Origin: Desulfoscipio sp. XC116
GTDB lineage: Bacteria; Bacillota; Desulfotomaculia; Desulfotomaculales; Desulfallaceae
DNA: 64,000 bases
NCBI RefSeq assembly: GCF_039851975.1
Contig: NZ_CP156660.1
Span: 3,167,035-3,231,034 of the forward strand
Direction of reading: 5' to 3'
Shown: piece by piece, positions 1 to 8,907 of the stretch
Layout of the letters: every line of letters starts with the position of its first letter
Numbering within the stretch: the first letter of the stretch is position 1
Position numbers and translations under genes: made by a program
The notes under the pieces: generated by a model
Told to the model about the DNA's origin: nothing
What the model saw: only the letters and a program-made list of their open reading frames with translations
The model's database searches: none

Positions 1-1
1 T

Positions 2-733
2 GTATTCAAGAAATGGACAGGAAAAACGGCGCTTCTGACGCTTCGGATATATTCTACACCAGCCAAGGTTTTGGAAGCCGGCGCGGACAAAATACTGGCC
101 ACCTGGAGGACAGTTGTAAAGCGCTCTGTGGGCATAAAAAGAGCACAAGCGCTGGTAAAAGCTGCAACCAACAGCATTGGCAGAACCAACGGCCATGTAG
201 CTTCAGAAGCCAGCTTGCAGAACCTGCTTGCTGAGTACGAATTGTACTGTGTACAGCTTGAACGCTTGGAACAACTGATATTGGAACTGTTGCTTCAAGT
301 TCCGAACGCAGTCAAACTCTTGGGCATCAAGGGAGTTGGTTTGGTTACAGCCACAACCTTTGTCGGTGAAACCGGTGATATCCACAGGTTCGAAGACCCA
401 CGGCAGATACAAAAGCTGGCCGGCTTCAACCTGGTAGAGAACAGTTCCGGCAAGCACAAAGGAAAGACCACCATCAGTCACCGGGGACGGAAGCGGTTAC
501 GACATGGGCTGTTCATGACCATGATCGCCATCCTGGGCAAGAATCCGGAGTTTAGGGAACTGCACCACCGCAACCTGACCAGGGAAAAGAACCCGCTAAA
601 CAAGATGCAATCCATTGTTGCCCTCTGTGGAAAACTCATCCGTGTATTCTACGCCATTCTCAGCAAGGGCGTTGATTACAATCCGGAGAAGATGATGGGC
701 GATATTCAACAGTCGGTGAAAACAGCCGCATAA
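2..733 (+). CDS. IS110-family transposase, 5' end cut by window edge
   Basis: The frame is open from the left edge to the TAA at 733, so the start lies outside the window and about 243 residues are visible. The C-terminal part carries the helix-hairpin-helix style segment LGIKGVGLVTATTFVGE followed by a Gly/Lys/Arg-rich stretch (SGKHKGKTTISHRGRKRLRH), the hallmark of the Transposase_20 domain that forms the C-terminal half of IS110/IS1111 recombinases. These enzymes have an N-terminal RuvC-like DEDD domain (not visible here) and a catalytic Ser in the C-terminal domain. They act without terminal inverted repeats and, in studied members, with an element-encoded bridge RNA. No frameshift is seen in the visible part. 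It marks the left end of an accessory stretch together with the recombinase at 1197. Confidence 0.9.
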   Translation, partial: VFKKWTGKTALLTLRIYSTPAKVLEAGADKILATWRTVVKRSVGIKRAQALVKAATNSIGRTNGHVASEASLQNLLAEYELYCVQLERLEQLILELLLQVPNAVKLLGIKGVGLVTATTFVGETGDIHRFEDPRQIQKLAGFNLVENSSGKHKGKTTISHRGRKRLRHGLFMTMIAILGKNPEFRELHHRNLTREKNPLNKMQSIVALCGKLIRVFYAILSKGVDYNPEKMMGDIQQSVKTAA

Positions 734-1185
734 AGACGTAGAGACATCCTAACAAAACATAGAAACAACATAAGCACATCATCGCCGAGTGGAGAGTGCC
801 GCAGCCCATCCAGACGATGATGTGAATGACCCAAACATTATCCACATGCTTTATAACGCACCTTGAGAACGGAGAGCCGGGACAGTCAGGTTGAATTTTT
901 CCATTAGGGCAAAGACCCGGTTAAGGAGCATGACTGACGTTCCACCTCTTGGATAGGCAGGACGAAGGAATTTCGGGCGGAGACCCAGGAAGACATGGGA
1001 GGTTTGCTGCCGGGAGATGGTGTGGAATCCCACTGGCCACAATACAAAAAACACGCGGCCTTGGTGAAGGTCACACGCCATCATCCAGAATTACACATTG
1101 ATGTAAATAACAAGAGACGAGCTCTCCAAGCACAAATTGAAAAACTAAGAAAAACGAAGGTATTTAAAGATAATTGAAGATTATT
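734..1185. other. Non-coding flank between the IS110 gene and the recombinase
   Basis: About 450 bases without a convincing gene. A 60-codon frame (995-1177) lacks a ribosome binding site and matches nothing I know. The part next to the transposase stop should contain the right end of the insertion sequence; IS1111-type members carry their bridge RNA here, but I cannot fold it reliably by eye. No terminal repeat was seen. Confidence 0.4.
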
Positions 1186-1196
1186 AAGGGAGGAAC

Positions 1197-1766
1197 ATGA
1201 TAATTATGACCGTTGAACCGATAAGAGAAAAAGCCAAGATTAAGCAACTTTATCAATACTTGAATGGAAGTGATCCTAAATATGCGTTAATTTTTAAATT
1301 TGGAATTAATACAGGCTTGAGAATTAGCGATATTATATCTATTAAAATAAATGATATTTTTAATGAACAGTTGCAATTTAGAGAATATCTCACCATAAAC
1401 GAAAAGAAGACGGCAAAAGAAAAGAAAATTAAATTAAATGAAACCTTGCGCAAATGTCTTCATAATTATGTTAAAACTCAGCATCTTGCCTTAGAAGACT
1501 ACCTTTTTCAAAGTCAAAAGGGCGGTTATTTAGGAAGAATTCAGGTTTACAGAGTGCTGAAGGAAGCTGCAACTGTAATAGGCATTGAAAACTTTGGCAC
1601 TCACAGTTTAAGAAAAACTTGGGGCTATTGGACTTATAAATTATCTAAATACAATATAGGGCTTATTATGGATACTTTTAATCACAGCTCAGCCAAAATT
1701 ACGCTCCGTTATATTGGTATTACCCAAGATCAGAAAGATGAACTGTATTCTATTGTCCAACTATAA
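1197..1766 (+). CDS. Small tyrosine recombinase (phage integrase family)
   Basis: A 189-residue protein consisting of little more than a tyrosine-recombinase catalytic domain. The expected active-site residues are visible in order: Arg in TGLRISD (about residue 42), His and Arg in HSLRKT (about 140), His in NHSS (about 162) and the nucleophile Tyr in RYIGI (about 172). Full-size integrases are 300-400 residues because of an N-terminal DNA-binding SAM-like domain, which is essentially missing, so it resembles short XerD-like or plasmid/phage-derived recombinases. AAGGGAGGA at 1186-1194 lies too near the ATG at 1197 and a little far from the in-frame ATG at 1206; either may be used. The gene is AT-rich compared with bioF downstream, in keeping with transfer. 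A terminator follows at 1966. Confidence 0.85.
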   Translation: MIIMTVEPIREKAKIKQLYQYLNGSDPKYALIFKFGINTGLRISDIISIKINDIFNEQLQFREYLTINEKKTAKEKKIKLNETLRKCLHNYVKTQHLALEDYLFQSQKGGYLGRIQVYRVLKEAATVIGIENFGTHSLRKTWGYWTYKLSKYNIGLIMDTFNHSSAKITLRYIGITQDQKDELYSIVQL

Positions 1767-1965
1767 AAAGTTCTTCTGTTAAATTTATCTGGAAACTAAT
1801 CATACTAACATAACAACAACGTAATAACCGATATGTTGACATTCCAGCAACCATAATATAAAATGATGCTAAACAAAAAACGAAACAAAATTTCTACAAT
1901 GTTTCATTACATGGCTTAGTTTACTGAAAACTACTTTTGTTTCCATAAATTCAAAAGATAAGAGA

Positions 1966-2002
1966 GTCGCAAAGTACTGGATTTCCGCTTTGCGACTTTT
2001 TT
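1966..2002 (+). terminator. Intrinsic terminator
   Basis: A perfect 9 bp stem (GTCGCAAAG with CTTTGCGAC) around a 13 nt loop is followed by six T residues. It lies about 200 nt after the recombinase stop and separates that accessory gene from the biotin gene bioF. The rest of 1767-2132 shows nothing I can name. Confidence 0.85.
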
Positions 2003-2132
2003 AGATGTCTTTATATTAGTTATCTAACTCTAAAGTAGGTAAAAGCAGTTGATATACTCAAAGATTGTAAGCAGCAATCCATCATGTTACCTTCGTGGAG
2101 ATGATTAAAGATAATCCCACCGCTGCAAAAAA

Positions 2133-2203
2133 GCAGATTGTAAACTCTTTTAAAATTATGGTTAACAATACGGTGTTTTTATATTATCATAAATGTAAAC
2201 CAT
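2133..2203 (+). promoter_or_regulatory. Biotin operator (BirA box) and promoter of bioF
   Basis: The half-sites ATTGTAAAC and GTTAACAAT lie 15 nt apart at 2137-2169, which fits the bacterial BirA operator (TTGTAAAC-N15-GTTAACAA). A promoter TTAACA (2162-2167), 17 nt, TATCAT starts inside the right half-site, so bound BirA would block it. A third half-site-like TGTAAACC lies at 2194-2201. Reading the other strand gives TTAACC, 17 nt, TACAAT inside the same box, so the element could fire both ways. The whole 70 bp segment recurs near bioB at 8614-8684. Confidence 0.85.
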
Positions 2204-2251
2204 TTTTTATAATGAGGTTGACAACAAGGCAACACCGGGGGGAACCAAGTT

Positions 2252-3418
2252 ATGAAATTTCTGGTGCATGAGCTAAAAGAACTTTATCGCCAAAACCTTT
2301 TTCGGCAGACGCAACGCCTTGACGGACCCCAGTCTCCCAGGACAGTAATAGAAGGAAAAGAGTGCATCCTTCTATCATCCAACAATTACTTAGGACTGAC
2401 CGAGCACCCGGAGGTTAAAGAGACCGCGAAGAAAGCCGTTGAGAGTTGGGGCTCAGGGGCTGGCGGGTCGCGGCTGACCACTGGCAATTACGCCCTGCAT
2501 GAGGAACTGGAGCAGGAAATAGCTCAATTTAAGAAATCTGCCGGAGCGGTATTATTTGGTTCAGGTTATGCTGCAAACCTGGGGATAATCCAGGCGTTGG
2601 CAGGCAGGGGCGATGCTATCATTAGCGACGCGTTGAACCACGCCAGCATTATTGACGGCGCTCGGCTGAGCCGGGCCGAGGTAAAAGTTTACCGCCACAG
2701 GGACACCGGACACCTGGAAGAAATACTCGCGAAGTCCCGGGACAACAGACGACGCCTAATTATCACTGACGGAGTATTCAGCATGGACGGCGACCTTGCA
2801 CCGTTGCCGGAAATGGTGGCCCTGGCGGAACGCTACAGCGCCATGTTAATGGTGGATGACGCCCACGGCACTGGAGTTTTCGGACGGCGAGGCGCGGGAA
2901 TCGTTGAACATTATGGGCTTGAGGACAAGATCCAGGTTCAGATGGGGACTCTCAGCAAAGCACTGGGCAGCATCGGGGCTTACGTGACCGGCACCCCGGA
3001 ACTGATAGATTATCTTAAAAATAAGGCCAGAAGCTTTATTTTTTCCACCGCTCTACCGCCGGCAGCGGTGGGAGCCGCCCTGGCCGCCTTGAGAATTGTA
3101 CAGCGGGAGACTGAAATCAGGCATAAGCTATGGAGAAACGCCCGGTATCTCCGGGCTAAATTAATTGAACTGGGGTATAACATACCCACTTATGAATCTC
3201 CAATTATACCTATCTTCATTGGGGATGATGAGAAAACCATGCGCCTTGCCCTGGCACTGCGGGACGGGGGAGTATTCGCCCCGGGTATCCGGCCGCCTAC
3301 AGTACCGCGGGGCACGAGCAGGATCAGGGTGACTGTTATGGCCGTCCATACGCTGGAAGATCTGGATCAGGCGCTCCTGGTCTTTAACCGGGCAGGCAGG
3401 CAACTAAATATTATTTAG
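2252..3418 (+). CDS. bioF: 8-amino-7-oxononanoate synthase
   Basis: A 388-residue PLP-dependent enzyme of the alpha-oxoamine synthase family, which condenses pimeloyl-thioester with L-alanine to give 8-amino-7-oxononanoate, the first committed step of the biotin ring pathway. Length fits the family (about 385-390). Visible motifs are NNYLGL near residue 45, GSGAGGSRLTTG near 70, the PLP-phosphate and ring contacts DDAHGTGVFG near 202, and the Schiff-base lysine in GTLSKALGS (Lys236). The related KBL enzyme (glycine C-acetyltransferase) is similar, but the BirA operator directly upstream decides for BioF. The ATG at 2252 follows GGGGGGAA. Its pathway partner bioB lies 4 kb away on the opposite strand under a copy of the same operator; bioA, bioD and bioW are not in the window. 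Confidence 0.93.
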   Translation: MKFLVHELKELYRQNLFRQTQRLDGPQSPRTVIEGKECILLSSNNYLGLTEHPEVKETAKKAVESWGSGAGGSRLTTGNYALHEELEQEIAQFKKSAGAVLFGSGYAANLGIIQALAGRGDAIISDALNHASIIDGARLSRAEVKVYRHRDTGHLEEILAKSRDNRRRLIITDGVFSMDGDLAPLPEMVALAERYSAMLMVDDAHGTGVFGRRGAGIVEHYGLEDKIQVQMGTLSKALGSIGAYVTGTPELIDYLKNKARSFIFSTALPPAAVGAALAALRIVQRETEIRHKLWRNARYLRAKLIELGYNIPTYESPIIPIFIGDDEKTMRLALALRDGGVFAPGIRPPTVPRGTSRIRVTVMAVHTLEDLDQALLVFNRAGRQLNII

Positions 3419-3774
3419 TAGTTTATCCTGCCCAATAGACAAGGGTATGTGTACTTTCATTCTATGATCCCCCATTTATTGTTTAAGGCAAAGCTGACCT
3501 TTGCTCAAGAAAATTCCGAAAGGTCCAATCGACCCTCCGAAATTTCCCAAACACTCGGATAGTTGTTGGACCTATAGAAGCCATCGAAGTGTGGAAGCAA
3601 CTGAGTCTTTCTATTGCTAAGAACTAATTCTGCCCCGGATTGATTCCTGTGTGGTAATCTTTTATTAACCATTTTTAACCCTTCCATAACCCTTTTTTTC
3701 TCTGAAAGACTTATACTTAAGATAGCTTCCGGTACCGGGAAGTCAGTCAGAATGGGACTAAAAAGGAGATACAT
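3419..3774. other. Intergenic region before the TPR lipoprotein
   Basis: About 355 bases with no gene or clear hairpin. The last part holds the leader of the lipoprotein gene with AAAAAGGAGATACAT directly before its ATG. A 90-codon frame on the minus strand has no ribosome binding site and is taken as chance. Confidence 0.4.
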
Positions 3775-5055
3775 ATGAACTGGAAACTATTGATGTCAGG
3801 GTTTCTATTGTCGGGAGGCCTGTTAATCAGCGGCTGTTCCATGCTGCCGTCGCCGGGGAGTACAATCATGGCCCCCCGGCAGGCCGGAGCGCAGACTCAG
3901 GATAACGATCCACTAAAAACCGTAGTGCAGGAGTTTTTACCCGCGGGAGCCAAGTTGGAAGAGCCGGAAAACCCCGCCGGGGCCAAGGCTATCCAACAGC
4001 AGGATATGAACGGCGACAGTAAGGCCGAACTGCTGGCCACCTACCGTGTGGGGCAAAACCCCGTCCAATTGGGAGCGGTTCTGTTACAGGAAAAGCAAAA
4101 CAAGTGGCAAAAAGTCTGGGAACTAAATTATGCGTTGGCATGCGCCCTGGACCATGCCGGCTTTGCCGATATCACCGGAGACGGCCGGCCGGAACTGCTG
4201 CTGGGTTGGACAGTGGACGCCGAGAGCCTGGGCGGAGTGGGTAAACATAACGGTGTGGACATCTTCGCCTGGCAGGATCACGATACAAGCAGCAAGAGCT
4301 GGCAGGGTGACGGTATAAGAGAGGGCGCGAACATAGACAAGTTTGAACATTGGGAGGGAATCCTGGCCCGTCTCTCCGGCATTGGCTACGATAAAATGGA
4401 AGTCCTCGCTCCACCCAACCAGGAGGACGCCGGCAAACAGGCAGCCCTGGCCCTGTGGTACCATCTTGATTCCCGCGGAGAAAAAGTCTATAATTCTGAT
4501 TCCGGAACAGAGGAACACTATTATCCCGGTTGTACAATATACCGCTGGGAAAAGTTTGATTCGGATACCGGGTGGGCACGCGCCGAGGACCTTTATCCCG
4601 GCTATTATAAGAAAGTCGTCGCTTTTTACCGGGAGAGCGTCAAAGAAATGCCCGAAGATCCATATTACTGGTCTTCTCTGGCCCACGCCCAGTTAAAGGC
4701 CAATCTACCCGAAGACGCATTGAAGTCTATCACTAAAGGTATAAAATCAGGCGATCCCGAGGACTCAAAACACTGGCTTGCAGTGAAAGGAGAAGCCCTG
4801 AACAAGTTGGGTAGATATGAGGAGGCCAGATCAACCTTGGTCAAAGCGATCCAAGAACTGGAGCAGGAAAACGACAGCTTAAGCATGGAGTATTTTAATT
4901 TGGGGCAAAGTTATGCGGGCTTAAAGGAGACTGACAAGGCAAAAGCTGCTTACGAAAAATCATTGGAGATCATTAAAGAGGCCGAAAAACGGTATAACTA
5001 CTCCGGCTATTATTCACAGCAACCTATAGTGCAACGCGCTTTAGAAAAGTTGTAA
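3775..5055 (+). CDS. Lipoprotein with FG-GAP-like repeats and TPR tail
   Basis: A 426-residue exported protein. Residues 1-20 form a signal peptide ending in a lipobox (LISGC), so Cys21 should be lipidated and the protein tethered outside the membrane. Residues about 70-160 hold Asp-rich strands such as QQDMNGDSKAELLATY and DITGDGRPELLLGW, the FG-GAP/VCBS-like calcium-binding pattern. Residues about 265-425 contain three tetratricopeptide-like repeats (PYYWSSLAHAQLKANLPEDAL, then two more), a protein-interaction scaffold. Start choice is firm: AAAAAGGAGATACAT precedes the ATG. It is followed 240 nt later by a two-component system; a functional link, for instance as a sensor accessory protein, is inference only. 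No enzymatic motif is visible. Confidence 0.8.
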   Translation: MNWKLLMSGFLLSGGLLISGCSMLPSPGSTIMAPRQAGAQTQDNDPLKTVVQEFLPAGAKLEEPENPAGAKAIQQQDMNGDSKAELLATYRVGQNPVQLGAVLLQEKQNKWQKVWELNYALACALDHAGFADITGDGRPELLLGWTVDAESLGGVGKHNGVDIFAWQDHDTSSKSWQGDGIREGANIDKFEHWEGILARLSGIGYDKMEVLAPPNQEDAGKQAALALWYHLDSRGEKVYNSDSGTEEHYYPGCTIYRWEKFDSDTGWARAEDLYPGYYKKVVAFYRESVKEMPEDPYYWSSLAHAQLKANLPEDALKSITKGIKSGDPEDSKHWLAVKGEALNKLGRYEEARSTLVKAIQELEQENDSLSMEYFNLGQSYAGLKETDKAKAAYEKSLEIIKEAEKRYNYSGYYSQQPIVQRALEKL

Positions 5056-5292
5056 CAATTCAATCGAAAGTCGAAAGTCAAGATTTCAAGGTTATGGATC
5101 AAAATTCAAAGAACTTTAATCGGGATTCAAAAACCTTCGACTTTGAACATTTAACTCAAGCTTTAAAGGAATGCCGAATAGTTTCAATTATGCAACCGGC
5201 TGGTAGAAGTAGATTATATGTGGAAAACCTTGTGTTCAAAGCAATTTTCTTTGTACACGGGTTTTCCGCGTTTTCATGAGCGAGGTGCAACA

Positions 5293-6006
5293 ATGAAGGG
5301 GCGAGAAAGAATTCTCGTGGTGGAGGATGAAGACTCCATCCGCAAGTTTATTCTTATTAACCTGGAGAGAAATTCGTTTCAGGTTATGGAGGCCGTCAGC
5401 GGAGAAGCAGCCTTAGTCAAGGCAAAGACATTCCGCCCTCATCTGGTGGTGCTGGATATCATGCTGCCGGGTATGGACGGCTTTGAAGTTTGCCGCCGGC
5501 TGCGGGTCGAATTTCCCGGCATAGCGGTGATTATGCTTACAGCCCGGGGACAGGATATGGATAAGGTGATGGGGCTGGAACTGGGAGCGGACGACTATGT
5601 GGTGAAACCATTCAACCCTCTGGAATTGGCAGCCAGAATTCGGGCTGTTCTTAGGCGAATGCAAGCAATTCAGCCGGAGATTAGTCAAATTATACGCCAA
5701 GGACCCTTCCGACTTGATGACAGAGCCCAGCTAATCTACAAAAATAATCACAAATTGGACCTGACCCCCCGGGAGTATTGCCTGATGAAGATCTTCCTGG
5801 AAAACAGAAACCTGGCCTTAAGCCGGGACCGGCTGTTAAATATGGCCTGGGGTGAAGATTTCTTCGGCGACCCCAAAACCATTGACGTGCACATCAGGAG
5901 ATTGCGAGAAAAAATTGAGGACAACCCTTCCAAGCCGGTTTATATTGAAACCGTTTGGGGGCTTGGTTACCGCTGGCGGGAGGAGGGACAAGTTGCAGAG
6001 CATTAA
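5293..6006 (+). CDS. OmpR/PhoB-family response regulator
   Basis: A 237-residue cytoplasmic transcription factor. The receiver domain (1-120) has the acidic pair Glu11/Asp12, the phospho-acceptor Asp55 in LVVLDIMLPGMDG, the Thr of MLTAR and the Lys of VVKPF. The winged-helix DNA-binding domain (about 140-232) contains LTPREYCLMKIFLEN and the recognition-helix region KTIDVHIRRLREKIE. ATG 5293 is preferred because GAGGTG lies 5 nt before it; the upstream frame extension has no ribosome binding site. It overlaps the histidine kinase gene by 14 nt, so both are co-translated. The 240 nt before it contains a strong hairpin at 5223-5265 (AAAACC...GGTTTT arms) of unknown role. Confidence 0.93.
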   Translation: MKGRERILVVEDEDSIRKFILINLERNSFQVMEAVSGEAALVKAKTFRPHLVVLDIMLPGMDGFEVCRRLRVEFPGIAVIMLTARGQDMDKVMGLELGADDYVVKPFNPLELAARIRAVLRRMQAIQPEISQIIRQGPFRLDDRAQLIYKNNHKLDLTPREYCLMKIFLENRNLALSRDRLLNMAWGEDFFGDPKTIDVHIRRLREKIEDNPSKPVYIETVWGLGYRWREEGQVAEH

Positions 6007-7372
6007 AAAAAGGTTGGTCGGCAGCTACCTGCTGGTGATTTTGCTTACGGTAATCATAATGGACACCTTGTTGCTGATGGGAATTAGGCAATATTATTAC
6101 GATAATGTGAAGGATATGCTTGAAAAACAAGCAGAGGTGGCAAGCGGTTTCTACGAGTGCTATTTATCCCATAAAGATCTGGAAAGTGAAGCCGGTGCGC
6201 TCTTGAAAAGTTACTCATCAACCACCGCGGCACAGGTGCAGATTATAAACGCCGGGGGGATGGCGCTGGCCGACACCCAGGGAACACCTGCCGCGGGGAA
6301 ACTGCCTTTTGACGATATTCGCAGGGCTCTGGCGGGAGAATCGGGACACTGGCAGGGCAACCTGCCCGTTAGCGGCGAACCGGCCATGTCCGTGGCCTAT
6401 CCCCTGAAATCCAACGGTGAAGTGGTAGGAGCAATTCGCTTTATAACATCCCTCGCCGGGATACACGAGGTTATCAGGAACGCGGCTTTAATACTGATTG
6501 CCGCGGGGCTGCTGGTGGTGCTCCTGGTCACAACGGTAAGCGTGTTATTGTCCGCAACCATCACCGGACCGGTAGAGAGAATTACCCTGGTGGCTGAGGA
6601 AATGGCCGCGGGCCGGTTCAGCGCCCGGGCTGTTAAAAAATATGATGACGAAGTAGGTAAGCTGGCTGATACATTAAATTACATGGCGGAAGAAATAGTG
6701 CGTTGCGATCAATTGAAGAACCAATTTATTGCGTCCATCTCACATGAACTGCGCACTCCGTTAACATCCATCAAGGGATGGGCGGTAACCCTCAGAACCG
6801 GGGGAGTAAAAAATACGGATGACATAAATGACGGACTGAGTATTATTGAAAGAGAGAGTGACAGGTTAACCCTGCTGGTAGATGAACTGCTGGATTTCTC
6901 CGGACTGTCCGCGGGAAAAATTACACTGCAGCCGGATACGGTTCACCTGCGGGAACTGTTGGACTCCATCGTAAAACAATTGAATCCAAGAGCCCAGCGA
7001 CAGAGAATTTGCCTGGTGTGCGAAACTATTAAGGATTTGCCGGCGATTAAAGCCGATTCCAACAGGCTGAAGCAAGTTGTCATCAATCTGCTGGATAATG
7101 CTTTAAAATTTACCCCTCCCGGGGGAATTATCAGCATTAGCGCTCAGGCAGGGCAGGAACAGATACAAATAAAAATAGCCGATACCGGAAACGGTATTCC
7201 TCACGCAGAGCTGTCCCAAGTAACACAGAAATTCTACAAGGGAACATCATCGGCAGGCAGCGGAATCGGCCTGTCTATTTGTGATGAAATTGTTAAACTG
7301 CACCGGGGACAGCTAATCATCAACAGCTCACCCGGACAGGGGACAGAAGTTTGCGTTATTCTGCCCTTGTAA
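5993..7372 (+). CDS. Membrane sensor histidine kinase (HAMP, HisKA, HATPase)
   Basis: A 459-residue kinase that should phosphorylate the response regulator encoded just upstream. Transmembrane helix 1 spans about residues 10-31 and helix 2 about 162-186, leaving an extracellular sensor loop of about 130 residues. A HAMP linker follows (about 187-240), then the H-box SISHELRTPLTSI with phospho-acceptor His251, the N-box (INLLDNALKF), the G1 box (DTGNGIP) and G2 box (GSGIGLSI). The start is a TTG at 5993 placed 4-5 nt after GGAGGAGGGA and overlapping the regulator gene; starts further upstream would lie deep inside that gene. What the sensor loop detects cannot be read from the sequence. Confidence 0.92.
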   Translation: MQSIKKRLVGSYLLVILLTVIIMDTLLLMGIRQYYYDNVKDMLEKQAEVASGFYECYLSHKDLESEAGALLKSYSSTTAAQVQIINAGGMALADTQGTPAAGKLPFDDIRRALAGESGHWQGNLPVSGEPAMSVAYPLKSNGEVVGAIRFITSLAGIHEVIRNAALILIAAGLLVVLLVTTVSVLLSATITGPVERITLVAEEMAAGRFSARAVKKYDDEVGKLADTLNYMAEEIVRCDQLKNQFIASISHELRTPLTSIKGWAVTLRTGGVKNTDDINDGLSIIERESDRLTLLVDELLDFSGLSAGKITLQPDTVHLRELLDSIVKQLNPRAQRQRICLVCETIKDLPAIKADSNRLKQVVINLLDNALKFTPPGGIISISAQAGQEQIQIKIADTGNGIPHAELSQVTQKFYKGTSSAGSGIGLSICDEIVKLHRGQLIINSSPGQGTEVCVILPL

Positions 7373-7511
7373 AACACAAACCTGCCTGGACCTGGAGCAA
7401 TTGAATTGGCGAGAGAGTATTTAAATAAGACGAAGGCAATAAATAGGAAACAACACTTGCGTTTGCTTTATTATACGAACATCCGTACCGTTTGTTGTGA
7501 CCAAAAGGCCT

Positions 7512-8483
7512 TTACTCATTCCACAACTCAGCCTTATATCCCAATTCATCTAACATCTTCATGTCCTGCTCAATAGTGATACCTGCCGTCGTCAGCATAT
7601 CGCCGGAAATCGCTGCATTGGCGCCGGACAGAAAGCACCGTCTCCCTTTATCAGGAAGAAGTCCTCTTCCGCCCGCAAGCCGAATGGATGCATTGGGTAT
7701 TAAGAAACGGAACACCGCAACAATGCGGCACATTTCTTCGTTAGTTAATAGCCTGTTATTTTCATAGGGCGTACCCGGAATAGGATTAAGCATGTTAACA
7801 GGGATGGACCGGACAGTCAGTTCACGAAGATTCAACGCCATGTCGATTCTATCTTCCATAGTCTCACCAATCCCCATAATTCCACCGCTGCAAACATTCA
7901 ACCCTACCCGCTGTGCCGCACATATTGCGGCAATTTTATCGTCATAGGTATGGGTTGTGCAAACATTGGGAAAGTTTCTGCGTGATGTTTCAAGGTTGTT
8001 GTGGATTCTTACAACACCTGCTGCTTTTAACTTTGCAAACTGCGTTTCATCCAAAAGCCCAAAAGAGGCACAAACAGCAATATTAGATATTTTGCGAATG
8101 GCACGGATGCTGCCACACATCTGATCTACCTCAGTATCTGACAATCTTTTGCCGGACGTTACAATAGAATACCGCAGAACACCACGGTCCTGGTTGTATC
8201 TTGCCTGCTCCGCAATAACATCCGTGCCAAGCAGCGTATATTCCTCCGTCGCAGTTTGGTAGAAAGAGGACTGCGCGCAATACTTACAGTTTTCAGAGCA
8301 TTTTCCGCTTTTGCCGTTGATAATGGTGCATATGTCAAAAGTATTTCCGCAAAAATGCTCCCGAATTGCGTTTGCTGCCGTACAGAGTTCATGAAGCGGC
8401 GCTTCGCATATGGCCAAAGCCTCGTCCTTTAAAATTAATGTGCCGGCAAGTATCTTATCTTTGATCTCTTCCAACCTTAACAT
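7512..8483 (-). CDS. bioB: Biotin synthase
   Basis: A 323-residue radical-SAM enzyme that inserts sulfur into dethiobiotin, the last step of biotin synthesis. The 4Fe-4S cysteines are C62, C66 and C69 in CSENCKYCAQS. The auxiliary 2Fe-2S cluster ligands expected in BioB are represented by the Cys in VCASFG and in NVCSGGIMGIGE and by the Arg in ASIRLAGGRG. Length fits the family. ATG 8483 (MLRLEE) is preferred over the in-frame TTG at 8504, because AGAGAG lies 9 nt before it. A BirA operator at 8618-8650 covers its likely promoter (TTAACC, 17 nt, TACAAT on the minus strand). bioF lies on the other strand at 2252 under a copy of the same operator. Confidence 0.95.
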   Translation of the reverse strand: MLRLEEIKDKILAGTLILKDEALAICEAPLHELCTAANAIREHFCGNTFDICTIINGKSGKCSENCKYCAQSSFYQTATEEYTLLGTDVIAEQARYNQDRGVLRYSIVTSGKRLSDTEVDQMCGSIRAIRKISNIAVCASFGLLDETQFAKLKAAGVVRIHNNLETSRRNFPNVCTTHTYDDKIAAICAAQRVGLNVCSGGIMGIGETMEDRIDMALNLRELTVRSIPVNMLNPIPGTPYENNRLLTNEEMCRIVAVFRFLIPNASIRLAGGRGLLPDKGRRCFLSGANAAISGDMLTTAGITIEQDMKMLDELGYKAELWNE

Positions 8484-8613
8484 AATTTGAATCTCTCTTT
8501 TCAATTTATTTGTTTTATCATGGCAATCAAACGTTTTAGCTCAGCCTGCACTCATCATCTATGCCTGCAAGCCCTATCACGCAAATTTGCAAGAACAATT
8601 ATTACACCCAAAA

Positions 8614-8684
8614 GCAAATTGTAAACTTTTTAAAAACCATGGTTAACAATACGGTGCTTTTATTTTATCATAAATGTAAACCAT
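8614..8684. promoter_or_regulatory. Second biotin operator, upstream of bioB
   Basis: ATTGTAAAC and GTTAACAAT lie 15 nt apart at 8618-8650, the same BirA box as at 2137. Similarity to the bioF copy runs over about 70 bp with fewer than ten differences, including the plus-strand promoter TTAACA, 17 nt, TATCAT and the extra TGTAAACC. The copy has the same orientation as at bioF although bioB is transcribed the other way, so here the minus-strand promoter (TTAACC, 17 nt, TACAAT) inside the box would serve bioB, and the plus-strand promoter points to a region without an intact gene. Confidence 0.85.
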
Positions 8685-8907
8685 TTACGGCAACAAAATC
8701 CCTCGCTAAACTAAAAGACAAACTTTTGCATTCCATCTTCTTGCCATCGGCAAGAGCCAGAATTTTATAAGATTGCCAAAGTACGACAGCTTGGCTATAT
8801 CGGCACAAATCGGTTCCTCCTTTTTACATTATTGGTTATAATTATACCACACTTCAAGTATTAATGTACCCCTGTCTTCCAATCTCACGGGTTAAGCAAT
8901 CTGACCG
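8685..8907. other. Gap between bioB operator and DUF3231 remnant
   Basis: No firm gene. On the minus strand a good-looking signal is present: an extended -10 (TGTGGTATAAT near 8847) and GGAGG at about 8815 stand before a 46-codon frame (TTG 8808 to TGA 8668) that ends inside the BirA repeat. The peptide matches nothing I recognise; it may be a gene remnant or a leader peptide. Confidence 0.35.

Noticed and set aside
995-1177. 60-codon frame after the IS110 transposase
   Set aside because: No ribosome binding site, no recognisable family; likely chance within the insertion-sequence flank.
5094-5279. 61-codon frame before the response regulator
   Set aside because: Low-complexity repeats (TCGAAAGTC) and no ribosome binding site; the hairpin at 5223-5265 explains part of the pattern.
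8668-8808. 46-codon minus-strand frame between bioB operator and the DUF3231 remnant
   Set aside because: Has GGAGG and a -10-like sequence, but the peptide matches nothing and ends inside the operator repeat; kept only as a note in the gap entry.
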